A DNA stretch of 64,000 bases from Microbacterium lacticum (lineage in GTDB: Bacteria > Actinomycetota > Actinomycetes > Actinomycetales > Microbacteriaceae), in assembly GCF_006716815.1 (NCBI RefSeq), contig NZ_VFPS01000003.1, positions 1 through 64,000 on the forward strand, given 5' to 3'. Below the pieces are notes generated by a model. The model did not search any database. It worked only from the letters and a program-made list of their open reading frames with translations, and was not told the DNA's origin. The first letter of the stretch is position 1; each line of letters begins with the position of its first letter. Shown in pieces: positions 44,663 through 53,616 of the stretch. The translations under genes and the position numbers were made by a program.

Positions 44663-45234
44663 GCGAACTGACCCTGCTGCTGCTGCAGGTCGGCTTCCTG
44701 ATCCTGCTCTGGTTCTTCGTCTTCGCCGTCGTCTACTCGCTGCGCGCCGACCTGTTCGGCGTGAAGGTGCGAAAGCTCGCCGACCCCGCCGCAGCCGCCG
44801 CGACACCCGCCCCCGCGCCCGCCGCGGCGAGCGCCGCGACCGCCCCGGTCACCCCGCGACCCTCGCGATCCGCCGACGCACCCGCGCGGAACGACACCCG
44901 CGGCAACACCCGCCCGGCCGGCCCGCAGCAGGCCACCCGCGACAGCGTCAGCCGCATCGTCATCACAAGCGGCCCGAAGGCGGGCCTCGAGCTCCCCCTC
45001 ACCGGCGAGCCGCTCACGATCGGCCGCTCCAGCGAATCGGGCCTCGTCATCCGCGACGACTACACGTCCAGCCACCACGCCCGACTCCTCCTGTGGGGCG
45101 AGCAGTGGATGCTGCAGGATCTCGACTCGACCAACGGCACCTGGCACGACGGGGCGCGCGTCGCGACGCCCGTGCCCGTGCGGATCGGCGCCCCGATCAA
45201 GGTCGGCGCGACGACGTTCGAGCTGCGGAAGTAA
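44659..45234 (+). CDS. fhaB: FhaB/FipA-type protein: membrane anchor plus FHA domain
   Basis: This 191-residue protein has one N-terminal helix (LTLLLLQVGFLILLWFFVFA), an Ala/Pro-rich linker (about 42-90) and a C-terminal FHA domain (LTIGRSSESGLVIRDDYTS, SSHHARLL, LDSTNGTWHDG). Its counterpart in mycobacteria (FipA) is phosphorylated by PknA and links FtsZ to FtsQ. The start GTG overlaps the fhaA stop by 4 bp. Confidence 0.92.
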   Translation: MSELTLLLLQVGFLILLWFFVFAVVYSLRADLFGVKVRKLADPAAAAATPAPAPAAASAATAPVTPRPSRSADAPARNDTRGNTRPAGPQQATRDSVSRIVITSGPKAGLELPLTGEPLTIGRSSESGLVIRDDYTSSHHARLLLWGEQWMLQDLDSTNGTWHDGARVATPVPVRIGAPIKVGATTFELRK

Positions 45235-45246
45235 GCGGACGCGGTC

Positions 45247-46485
45247 ATGGTCTTCGAGGGGTCGAGCGTCGCCATCTCCCATACCGGGAAGGTGCGCTCC
45301 AACAACCAGGATTCGGGGTACGCCGGCTCGAACCTGTTCGTCGTCGCCGACGGCATGGGCGGCCACGCCGGCGGCGACGTGGCCTCGAGCATCGCCGTGC
45401 ACCGGCTGAAAGACCTCGACCACCCCTTCGCCACGCCCACCGAGGCGGAGGTCGCCCTGCAGCAGGCGATATCGGTGACGGCGACCGTGCTTATCGACAC
45501 CGTCTCCGAGCGCCCCGAGCTCGCCGGCATGGGCACCACCGTCAGCGCCCTCGTCATGGTCGACGACTACGCGGTCATCGCCCACATCGGCGACTCGCGC
45601 ATCTACCTGTACCGCGACGACGCGCTCACCCAGATCACGACCGACCACACGTTCGTGCAGCGCCTCGTCGACTCGGGCCGCATCACCCCGGAGGAGGCCC
45701 GCTACCACCCGCGCCGCTCCGTGCTGATGCGCGTGCTCGGCGACATGGATCCCGATCCGCAGATCGACACGTTCATCATGCCGACCCAGCCGGGCGACCG
45801 CTGGCTGCTGTGCTCCGATGGCCTGTGCGGCGTCGTCGACGACGCGCACATCTCGAAGACCCTCGGCCAGGGCCTGCCCCCCGGGCGCACCGCCGACCTG
45901 CTGCTCAAGCAGGCGCTCGACGCGGGCGCGCCCGACAACGTCACGGTCGTGATCGTCGACGTCGGCGGCAGCCACCCGATGTTCAGCGGCGCCGGCACGA
46001 TCGTCGGGTCGGCCTCGAACCCCCGCGGCGTCGAGGTGCCCGCCGCCCGCCCCGGCCGCACCAGCTGGCTGCACCCCGGCCGCCAGGCCGCGAACGAGCC
46101 CACCCACTTCGAGCCGGCCGCCGAGTTCCTCGAAGAGCTCATCGAAGAAGACCGCCGCCGCGCCCGTCGCCGGCGGGTCTGGTGGATCGTCGGTCTCGCC
46201 GTGATCCTCGCGGTGCTCGCCGCGGCGACGCTCGGCGCCTACTCGTGGACCCAGTCGCGCTACTTCGTGGGCGCCGACGACGACACGGTCGTCATCTTCC
46301 GTGGCATCCAACAGGACCTCGGCCCCATCTCGCTGTCATCGCCCTATGAGGACACCGGCATCGAGCTCGTCGACCTGCCGTTCTATCAGCGCCTCGCCGT
46401 GCAGCAGACGATCTCGGCGCGCTCCCTCGCCAACGCCGAGGCGATCGTCGAGACGATGCGCCGAACGCTGGAGGATGCCCCGTGA
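45247..46485 (+). CDS. pstP: PP2C-family Ser/Thr protein phosphatase
   Basis: This 412-residue phosphatase reverses PknA/PknB phosphorylation. The cytoplasmic PPM domain (about 1-245) has metal-binding VADGMGGHAGGD and GDSRIYLYR, then LCSDGLCGVV and PDNVTVVIVD. A linker, one membrane helix (VWWIVGLAVILAVLAAATLG, about 308-327) and a short extracytoplasmic part follow. It overlaps rodA by 4 bp and starts 12 bp after fhaB. Confidence 0.96.
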   Translation: MVFEGSSVAISHTGKVRSNNQDSGYAGSNLFVVADGMGGHAGGDVASSIAVHRLKDLDHPFATPTEAEVALQQAISVTATVLIDTVSERPELAGMGTTVSALVMVDDYAVIAHIGDSRIYLYRDDALTQITTDHTFVQRLVDSGRITPEEARYHPRRSVLMRVLGDMDPDPQIDTFIMPTQPGDRWLLCSDGLCGVVDDAHISKTLGQGLPPGRTADLLLKQALDAGAPDNVTVVIVDVGGSHPMFSGAGTIVGSASNPRGVEVPAARPGRTSWLHPGRQAANEPTHFEPAAEFLEELIEEDRRRARRRRVWWIVGLAVILAVLAAATLGAYSWTQSRYFVGADDDTVVIFRGIQQDLGPISLSSPYEDTGIELVDLPFYQRLAVQQTISARSLANAEAIVETMRRTLEDAP

Positions 46486-47867
46486 CCGCCACCGCCGGGG
46501 CGGTCACGACCGACACGACCGTCGTGAAGGCGCTGCGCAGAATCCGGATGCCGCAGACCCAGCGCAACCGCGAGCTCGGGCTGCTGCTGTTCGCGTTTCT
46601 CATCAATGGCGCGGCCGTCGCCCTCGTGCAGCTCGGGGCCACCGGACACATCGACTGGACGTTCCTCTACTACTGCGGCGGGCTCACCGTGCTCGTGCTC
46701 GGGCTGCACATCGTGCTGCGCTACCGCGCGCCGCAGGCCGATCCGTTCGTCGTACCGATCGCGACGGTGCTGTCGGGTCTCGGCCTCGCGATGATCTACC
46801 GCATCGACATCGAAGACGGCGACACCGGCTGGGCGGCGCTGTCGACCCGCCAGCTGGTGTGGCTCGTGATCGCGATCGGCGCGGCCGTCGCGATCGTCGT
46901 GCTACTGCGCAACTACCGCGTGCTGCTGCGCTACACGTACGTATTCGGCCTGGCCGGCATCGTGCTGCTGCTGCTGCCGTTCATCCCGGGCCTCGGCACC
47001 GACGCGGGCGCGGACGTCTGGATCTCCATCGGCGGCATCTTCTCGTTCCAGCCGGGCGAGCTCGCCAAGATCTGCCTCGCGATCTTCTTCGCCGGCTACC
47101 TCGTGCGCACCCGCGAGTCGCTGACCTCGGTCGGCACCCGGTTCCTCGGCATCACGTGGCCGCGCGCCCGCGAGCTCGGGCCGCTCCTGCTGCTCTGGGC
47201 CGGCGCCATGGCGATCATCGTGCTGCAGCGCGACCTCGGCACCGGGATGCTCATCTTCGGCATGTTCGTCGCGATGCTCTACGTCGCCACCGGCAAGACG
47301 AGCTGGGTCGTGATCGGCCTCACCCTCGTCGGGATCGGCGTCGCCCTCGCGACCACCGTGCTGCCCTACGTGCAGGCGCGGTTCACGAACTGGCTGCACC
47401 CGTTCGACCCCGACACGATCAACGACTCGAGCTATCAGCTCGCCAGCGGCATCTTCGGCCTCGCCCACGGCGGCCTCATCGGCACGGGTCTCGGCCACGG
47501 CCGGCCGGGCCTCACCCCGCTCTCGCAGAGCGACTACATCTTCCCGAGCCTCGGCGAAGAGCTCGGGCTCATCGGGGTGTTCGCGATCCTCTGCCTCTAC
47601 ATGGTGTTCACGAGCCGTGGCATCCGCATCGGCATGGCGGGGCAGGATGACTTCGGCAAGCTGCTCGCCACGGGCCTGTCGTTCACCCTCGCGCTGCAGG
47701 TGTTCATCATGGTCGGCGGCGTGACGGGGCTCATCCCGCTCACCGGACTCACCACCCCGTTCCTCGCCGCGGGCGGCTCGTCGCTCATCGCGAACTGGAT
47801 CATCGTCGCGCTGCTGCTGCGCATCTCCGACGCGGTGCGCTCCCGGCCCCGGGTGGTGATCGGATGA
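46482..47867 (+). CDS. rodA: FtsW/RodA/SpoVE family peptidoglycan polymerase
   Basis: This 461-residue SEDS protein has about ten or more membrane helices and polymerises lipid II during elongation or septation with a class B PBP. Conserved blocks include FSFQPGELAKICLAIFFAGY, QRDLGTGMLIFGMF and FPSLGEELGLIGVFA, the last with the catalytic-region acidic residues. It is paired with pbpA by a 4-bp overlap, the usual RodA-PBP2 arrangement. Its GTG start overlaps the pstP stop. Confidence 0.95.
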   Translation: MTATAGAVTTDTTVVKALRRIRMPQTQRNRELGLLLFAFLINGAAVALVQLGATGHIDWTFLYYCGGLTVLVLGLHIVLRYRAPQADPFVVPIATVLSGLGLAMIYRIDIEDGDTGWAALSTRQLVWLVIAIGAAVAIVVLLRNYRVLLRYTYVFGLAGIVLLLLPFIPGLGTDAGADVWISIGGIFSFQPGELAKICLAIFFAGYLVRTRESLTSVGTRFLGITWPRARELGPLLLLWAGAMAIIVLQRDLGTGMLIFGMFVAMLYVATGKTSWVVIGLTLVGIGVALATTVLPYVQARFTNWLHPFDPDTINDSSYQLASGIFGLAHGGLIGTGLGHGRPGLTPLSQSDYIFPSLGEELGLIGVFAILCLYMVFTSRGIRIGMAGQDDFGKLLATGLSFTLALQVFIMVGGVTGLIPLTGLTTPFLAAGGSSLIANWIIVALLLRISDAVRSRPRVVIG

Positions 47868-49321
47868 CTCGCGAGCTCAGGCGCCTCAGCATCATCATGG
47901 TGGTGATGTTCTTCGGCCTGTTCGGTGCCACCAGCTGGATCCAGGTGGTGCAGGCGCAGACCCTCGCCGAGAACCCCGAGAACCGCCGCACGCTGTACGA
48001 CTCGTTCGAGGTGCAGCGCGGCTCGATCATCGCGGGCGACGAGGTCATCGCCTCGTCGGTGCCCTCCGACGACATCTACAGCTGGCAGCGGCAGTACGCG
48101 GATGCCCCGATGTGGGCCCCCGTCACCGGCTACATCAACCCGGTGCTGCAGTCGGCCACCGGCATCGAGCAGGCGATGAACCGGGAGCTGTCCGGCGCGG
48201 CGAGCTCGCAGTTCCTCTCCCGCGTCGACCAGATCATCACGGGCCAGCCGCCCCGCGGCTCGAACGTGCTGCTGACTCTCGACCCCGCGCTGCAGCGCGT
48301 CGCGACCGAGGCGCTCGGGTCGTACCAGGGCGCCGTCGTCGCGATCGAGCCGTCCACCGGCCGTGTTCTCGCGATGGTGACGAGCCCGAGCTATGACACG
48401 AACACCCTCGCGGTGCACGACTCGGCGGCGGTCAACACGACCTACGACGAGCTGCTGAACGCCGCGGTCGATCCGCTCGCCAACCGCACGATCGACACGC
48501 TGAACCCGCCCGGGTCGACCTTCAAGCTCGTCGTCGCCTCCGCCGCGCTCGCGTCGGGCAAGTTCACTCCCGACTCGACGTTCGCGAACCCGTCGAGCTA
48601 CGTGCTCCCGGGCACCTCGACCGCGATCCACAATTTCGACGGCAACACGTGCGGCCCGGGCGACCAGGTGTCGCTCGCGACGGCGCTCCGCCTCAGCTGC
48701 AACATCCCGATGGCCCAGCTCGCCGTCGCGCTCGGCGACGACGCGATCCGCGACGAGGCGAAGAAGTACGGGTTCAACACGCGCTTCGACATCCCGCTCG
48801 CCGTCTCCGCCTCGAACTACCCCGAGGGGTCGCTCTCCGACGACCAGACCGCGCAGACCGGTTACGGCCAGCTCGACGTGAAGGCGACGCCGCTGCAGAT
48901 CGCGATGGTGTCGGCGGGCATCGCCAACCACGGCATCGTGATGAACCCGCGCATGGTCGACCGGGTCGTGGCGCCCGACCTGACCGTGCAGCAGACCTTC
49001 GAGAACACCGAGTTCGGCCGCGCGCTGAGCGAGCAGGACGCCGCCACCATGACGAGCCTCATGATCGCCAATGTCAGCAACGGCGCAGCGAGCGGTGCAA
49101 GAATAGAGGGCGTCGACGTGGCCGGGAAGACCGGCACGGCCGAGCACGGTCCCGGTGATCCGTACACCCTCTGGTTCACCGGCTTCGCTCCGGCCGACGA
49201 CCCCACAGTGGCCGTCGCGGTGATGATCGAGGACGGCGGAGGGCTCGGGCAGTCCGGGACGAGCAACGGGATCGCGGCCCCCATCGCGAAGAAAGTTATA
49301 GAGGCGGTACTGAGCAGATGA
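47864..49321 (+). CDS. pbpA: penicillin-binding protein 2 (class B transpeptidase)
   Basis: This 485-residue protein has one N-terminal anchor helix (LSIIMVVMFFGLFGATSW), a dimerisation part, and a transpeptidase domain with the SxxK serine in PPGSTFKLV, the SxN motif in LSCNIPM and KTGTAEHG. It cross-links peptidoglycan with the upstream SEDS protein. It overlaps both neighbours by 4 bp. Actinobacterial PbpA proteins of this length lack the long N-terminal domains of E. coli PBP2. Confidence 0.96.
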   Translation: MTRELRRLSIIMVVMFFGLFGATSWIQVVQAQTLAENPENRRTLYDSFEVQRGSIIAGDEVIASSVPSDDIYSWQRQYADAPMWAPVTGYINPVLQSATGIEQAMNRELSGAASSQFLSRVDQIITGQPPRGSNVLLTLDPALQRVATEALGSYQGAVVAIEPSTGRVLAMVTSPSYDTNTLAVHDSAAVNTTYDELLNAAVDPLANRTIDTLNPPGSTFKLVVASAALASGKFTPDSTFANPSSYVLPGTSTAIHNFDGNTCGPGDQVSLATALRLSCNIPMAQLAVALGDDAIRDEAKKYGFNTRFDIPLAVSASNYPEGSLSDDQTAQTGYGQLDVKATPLQIAMVSAGIANHGIVMNPRMVDRVVAPDLTVQQTFENTEFGRALSEQDAATMTSLMIANVSNGAASGARIEGVDVAGKTGTAEHGPGDPYTLWFTGFAPADDPTVAVAVMIEDGGGLGQSGTSNGIAAPIAKKVIEAVLSR

Positions 49322-51057
49322 GACCGACGCAGGGTGTGAGCTTCGGCGGGCGCTACGAGCTGGTTTCGCGGATCGCGATCGGTGGCATGGGCGAGGTCTG
49401 GGAGGCGACCGACCACGTCATCGGACGTACGGTCGCGATCAAGATCCTCAAAGACGAGTACATGGGCGACCCCGGGTTCCTCGAGCGCTTCCGCGCCGAG
49501 GCCCGTCACGCCGCGCTCGTCAACCACGAGGGCATCGCGAGCGTGTTCGACTACGGCGAGGAGAACGGCTCCGCCTTCCTCGTGATGGAGCTCGTGCCCG
49601 GTGAGGCGCTGTCGACCATCCTCGAGCGCGAGGGGTCGCTGTCGACCGACAAGACCCTCGACATCGTCGCCCAGACCGCCTCGGCCCTGCAGGCTGCGCA
49701 CGCGGCGGGCCTCGTACACCGCGACATCAAGCCCGGGAATCTCCTGATCACCCCCGACGGCCGGGTGAAGATCACCGACTTCGGCATCGCCCGCATCGCC
49801 GACCAGGTGCCGCTGACCGCGACCGGTCAGGTGATGGGCACCGTGCAGTACCTCTCGCCCGAGCAGGCGTCGGGCCACCCGGCATCCCCGGCGACCGACA
49901 TCTACTCGCTCGGCATCGTCGCCTACGAGTGCCTCGCCGGAAAGCGTCCCTTCACCGGCGAGTCGCAGGTGGCGATCGCGATGGCGCAGATCAACGACGC
50001 GCCGCCGCCGCTGCCGGCGACGATCGCCGAGCCGGTGCGCAACTTCGTGATGTCGATGATCGCCAAGAAGCCCGAAGACCGCCCCGCGACCACCTCGGCG
50101 GTCGCCCGTGCGGCCACGGCGCTTCGCCGCGGCGACGTCGCCGGCGCGGTGGCGATCATGCCCGCGATCGCCGGGTCGGGATCGGACGACGCGACGCGTC
50201 TGCTCACCTCGACGGGCGACGACGGCACGACCCGGATCATGGAGACCACGACGGTCGTCGGCCCCGGCGACGAGGTCGAGGCGCTCGTGGGCGACAAGCC
50301 GAAGAAGAAGCAGAGCCCGTGGACGTGGCCGCTGATCGCGCTGATCGTGCTGCTGCTGCTCGTGCTCGGCGGCACGCTGTTCGCCCTGTTCGCGAACCAG
50401 GGCGCGAGCCCCGCGCCGACCTCGAGCAGCGCGACCGCGGCCCCCACGCACACGACCGCGCCGCCCTCCCCGACGCCGTCGGCCACGACGCCGTCGGCCA
50501 CGACGGTCGCACTCGCCGACCTCGGCTTCGTCGGCAAGACGTGCGACGAGGCGCTGCAGATCGCGAACGACCACGGGCTGACCGGCGTGACCTGCGAACG
50601 CGGCACGGCCGCCCCGTCGCCCGACCAGGTGGGCCTGATCTACCAGACCAACCCGACCGCCGGAAACGTGCGACTCGACCAGCAGATCGTGCTGACGTTC
50701 TACGACGAGCAGACGCCTATGGAGACGCCTGCCGCGCCGACCGTCACGAACGACCCGGCCGGTTCGCAGACCTTCACGATCACGTGGGACGCGTTCTCGT
50801 GCCCCGCGGGCTCGTCGGTCACGGCGTACAACTTCACGGTGATCAACGGCACCTTCGACGCGAACCGCGGCACGACGTACCAGGCGCCGGCGAGCCCGCG
50901 GAGCCTCAAGGTCACCGCCGACCCCGGTGCGCCGCCCGGCTCGCTCATCCGCGTCAAGTACACCGCTCAGTGCGGCGACCGCGAGAGCGCCCCGTCGAAC
51001 GAGGGCCAGGCGCCGATCCCCAGCCAGTCCACGTCGACGCCGACCACCGCGCCGTAA
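49318..51057 (+). CDS. pknA: Ser/Thr protein kinase with PASTA-like and FN3-like ectodomain
   Basis: This 579-residue receptor kinase has a kinase domain at about 12-275 (IAIGGMGEVWEA loop, Lys42, HRDIKPGNLL, DFGIARI, GTVQYLSPEQ) and a linker. One helix follows (WPLIALIVLLLLVLGGTLFA, about 337-358), then a Ser/Thr/Pro-rich stretch. The ectodomain has one PASTA-like repeat (about 400-465) and a C-terminal beta domain (about 470-565) resembling fibronectin type III, with paired cysteines (SCPAGSS, AQCGDRE). Canonical mycobacterial PknA lacks such an ectodomain. It is coupled to pbpA. Confidence 0.92.
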   Translation: MRPTQGVSFGGRYELVSRIAIGGMGEVWEATDHVIGRTVAIKILKDEYMGDPGFLERFRAEARHAALVNHEGIASVFDYGEENGSAFLVMELVPGEALSTILEREGSLSTDKTLDIVAQTASALQAAHAAGLVHRDIKPGNLLITPDGRVKITDFGIARIADQVPLTATGQVMGTVQYLSPEQASGHPASPATDIYSLGIVAYECLAGKRPFTGESQVAIAMAQINDAPPPLPATIAEPVRNFVMSMIAKKPEDRPATTSAVARAATALRRGDVAGAVAIMPAIAGSGSDDATRLLTSTGDDGTTRIMETTTVVGPGDEVEALVGDKPKKKQSPWTWPLIALIVLLLLVLGGTLFALFANQGASPAPTSSSATAAPTHTTAPPSPTPSATTPSATTVALADLGFVGKTCDEALQIANDHGLTGVTCERGTAAPSPDQVGLIYQTNPTAGNVRLDQQIVLTFYDEQTPMETPAAPTVTNDPAGSQTFTITWDAFSCPAGSSVTAYNFTVINGTFDANRGTTYQAPASPRSLKVTADPGAPPGSLIRVKYTAQCGDRESAPSNEGQAPIPSQSTSTPTTAP

Positions 51058-51102
51058 CGGGCGGTCGATTAGGCTGGCTGTCGAGCCGGTCCAGGGAGAG
51101 AT

Positions 51103-52806
51103 GTGTCTGCAGAACGTCGTGTGCTGTCCGATCGCTATGAGGTCGGCGAGGTCATCGGCCGCGGCGGCATGGCGTCGGTCTACCGAGGCCGCGACCTGAC
51201 GCTCGGCCGCGAGGTCGCGATCAAGATCCTCGAGAGCGATCTGGCCGCCGACGCGACGTTCCGCACCCGGTTCCGCCTCGAGGCGCAGGCCGCCTCTCGC
51301 ATGTCGCACCCGACGATCGTGCGCGTCTACGACGCCGGCGAAGACGTCGAGACCGACGCCGACGGCACGACGCGCGCCGTGCCGTACATCGTCATGGAGC
51401 TCGTCTCGGGCCAGACGCTCAAGGAGATCATCGCGGCCGGTCCGGTCTCGATCGACGACGCCATCCACTACACCGACGGCATCCTCGAGGCCCTCGAGTA
51501 CTCGCACCGCGCCGGCGTCGTCCACCGCGACATCAAGCCGGGCAACGTCATGGTCACCTCGGCCGGCCAGGTGAAGGTGATGGACTTCGGCATCGCCCGC
51601 GCCGTCTCCGACTCGTCGTCGACCGTCGCCGAGACGACGCAGATCCTCGGCACGGCCGCGTACTTCTCGCCCGAGCAAGCCAAGGGCGAACCGGTCGACT
51701 CGCGCGCCGACGTGTACTCCGCCGGCGTCGTGCTCTACGAGCTGCTCACCGGCCGCCCGCCGTTCCGTGGGGAGTCGCCCGTCGCGGTGGCCTACCAGCA
51801 CGTCAGCGAGACGCCCGTCGCACCGTCGGAGATCGTCGACACCGTGCCGCGGTCGTTGGATGCCGTGGTGCTGCGCGCTCTCGCCAAGGACCCGTATCAG
51901 CGGTATCAGGATGCGGGCTCGTTCCGCGCCGCACTCGACGCGACCCGCGACGGTCGCACGCCGAGCCGCAAGCAGGTCGGGGCGTTGACGAGCGAGCTGT
52001 ACGGCGCGAACCCGCGGCAGGCCGCCGAGACGGCGCGCTCACTGCGTCAGCTCTCGACCGACACGACCATGCGGCGCACGCAGGCCGGCCCTCCGGCCGC
52101 CTGGATCTGGGCGGGCATCGCGGTGATCGCCGTCGTGCTCATCTCGGTGCTCTTCTGGGTGCTGAACAACCGCCCCGGGACCACCGTGCCGGACAACGCG
52201 CGTGTCGTGCCCGACGTCGTCACGATGACGTGGGACCGCGCCAACGAGCTGATGTTCGAGCAGGACCTCGACACCGAGCGCCTCGACGAGCGCAACGACC
52301 AGATCGCCGAAGGCAACGTCATCCGCACCGACCCCGCGGCCGGCACGACGGTCGCACCGGGCCAGCTCGTGAAGGTGTACGTGTCGACCGGCCAGAAGAT
52401 GAGCACCGTGCCCACCCTCGCCGGGCTCAGCACCGATGCGGCCACGACCGCGCTGACGAGCGCCGGTCTCACGCTCGGCGCGGTCACGACCCGCAACGAT
52501 CCCGACCTCACCGCCGACACCGTCATCTCGGCCGATCCGGCGGAGGGCTCGGAGATCGCGGTCGGCAGCGCGGTGAACCTCGTCGTCGCGAGCGGAAAGG
52601 TGACGCTCGTCGACGTCGTCGGCTACACCGCCGAGGCCGCGCAGCGCGCCCTCTCCGCCGACACGCTGAAGCTCGTTCCGACGATCGTGGAAGATCCCGG
52701 ATGCCCCGCGAACCCGGGCCGTCCGACGGTCGCCGCCCAGTCGCTCGCGCCCGGCGATGTGCCGATCCACTCCACCGTTGAGCTGACGGTCTGCACCGGC
52801 CGCTGA
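51103..52806 (+). CDS. pknB: Ser/Thr protein kinase with three PASTA domains (PknB-like)
   Basis: This 567-residue kinase has a kinase domain at about 8-275 (VIGRGGMASVYRG, HRDIKPGNVM, DFGIARA, GTAAYFSPEQ) and a helix at about 327-348 (AWIWAGIAVIAVVLISVLFW). Three PASTA repeats follow, beginning near VVPDVVTMTW, MSTVPTLAGL and VTLVDVVGYT. PASTA domains bind muropeptides or lipid II and couple wall status to phosphorylation of FHA proteins and others. The last repeat carries two cysteines. The GTG start follows GGGAGAG; a TAGGCT at 51070 suggests an internal promoter. Confidence 0.95.
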   Translation: MSAERRVLSDRYEVGEVIGRGGMASVYRGRDLTLGREVAIKILESDLAADATFRTRFRLEAQAASRMSHPTIVRVYDAGEDVETDADGTTRAVPYIVMELVSGQTLKEIIAAGPVSIDDAIHYTDGILEALEYSHRAGVVHRDIKPGNVMVTSAGQVKVMDFGIARAVSDSSSTVAETTQILGTAAYFSPEQAKGEPVDSRADVYSAGVVLYELLTGRPPFRGESPVAVAYQHVSETPVAPSEIVDTVPRSLDAVVLRALAKDPYQRYQDAGSFRAALDATRDGRTPSRKQVGALTSELYGANPRQAAETARSLRQLSTDTTMRRTQAGPPAAWIWAGIAVIAVVLISVLFWVLNNRPGTTVPDNARVVPDVVTMTWDRANELMFEQDLDTERLDERNDQIAEGNVIRTDPAAGTTVAPGQLVKVYVSTGQKMSTVPTLAGLSTDAATTALTSAGLTLGAVTTRNDPDLTADTVISADPAEGSEIAVGSAVNLVVASGKVTLVDVVGYTAEAAQRALSADTLKLVPTIVEDPGCPANPGRPTVAAQSLAPGDVPIHSTVELTVCTGR

Positions 52807-52829
52807 CCCGCGCAGACGAGGCGCGCGCG

Positions 52830-53465
52830 CTAGGGGCGCCGGTGCGGTGACAGCGCCGCGCCGCGCGCGGCCGCACCGGGGCATCCGACCCGCTCGAGCC
52901 AGTTGCCGAGCAGCCGGTACCCGCCCTCGGTCAGCACCGCCTCGGGGTGGAACTGCACGCCCGCAAGCGGCAGCGTGCGGTGCGCGAGCCCCATGACGAC
53001 GCCCGACGCCGTCGCCGCGGTCGCGACGAGTGGCGTACCGCGCAGAGAGGCGGGTTCGACGGCGAGCGAGTGGTAGCGCGTCGCGGTGAAGGGGGAGGGC
53101 AGCCCCGCGAACAGGTCGTCGCCGTCGTGGCGCACCTCGCTCGTGAGTCCGTGCATGAGCTCGGGAGCCTCCGACACCCGCGCGCCGAAGGCGACGGCGA
53201 GCGCCTGGTGGCCGAGGCACACACCGAGCAGGGGTGTGCCTCGCCGCGCCGCCGCACGGACGATGTCGATCGACGCGCCGGCGCGCTCCGGCGTGCCCGG
53301 CCCGGGGGAGACGAGCACGCCCGCGAAGCCCGCGATGGCGGCGTCGGCGTCATCGACGGCATCCGCCTCGATCATCACCGTCTCGGCGCCGAGCTCGTGC
53401 AGGTATCCCACGAGGGTGTGCACGAAGCTGTCGTGGTTGTCGACGACGACGACCCGCTCAGCCAC
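52830..53465 (-). CDS. pabA: anthranilate/aminodeoxychorismate synthase glutamine amidotransferase (TrpG/PabA)
   Basis: This 211-residue class I glutamine amidotransferase has the triad Cys83 (LLGVCLGHQA), His173 and Glu175 (GVQFHPEA), and an oxyanion segment SPGPGTPE. It supplies ammonia for anthranilate or 4-amino-4-deoxychorismate. Its conserved place beside pknB in Actinobacteria, away from trpE, favours neither role firmly. The GTG start overlaps the small membrane gene upstream by 8 bp. Confidence 0.92.
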   Translation of the reverse strand: MAERVVVVDNHDSFVHTLVGYLHELGAETVMIEADAVDDADAAIAGFAGVLVSPGPGTPERAGASIDIVRAAARRGTPLLGVCLGHQALAVAFGARVSEAPELMHGLTSEVRHDGDDLFAGLPSPFTATRYHSLAVEPASLRGTPLVATAATASGVVMGLAHRTLPLAGVQFHPEAVLTEGGYRLLGNWLERVGCPGAAARGAALSPHRRP

Positions 53466-53616
53466 CGACGGTGGACTCCTGCGGGGTGACGAACTGCGAG
53501 ATCCACGGGAAGACGTACCAGAACAGCCCGTACAGGATCGCGGCGACGAGGATCAGCAGGATCAGCACGCGCACCCACGCGGGGCCGGGCAGAACGCGCC
53601 AGAGTGCGGCGTACAT
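53458..53616 (-). CDS. small single-pass membrane protein, 52 residues
   Basis: MYAALWRVLPGPAWVRVLIL opens a protein with one long hydrophobic helix (about 15-40) and a short polar tail. It lies between the sortase (1-bp overlap at its start) and pabA (8-bp overlap at its end), so it is certainly within their operon. I do not recognise a named family. Its position next to a class E sortase suggests an accessory membrane role, but this is only context. Confidence 0.75.
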   Translation of the reverse strand: MYAALWRVLPGPAWVRVLILLILVAAILYGLFWYVFPWISQFVTPQESTVGG

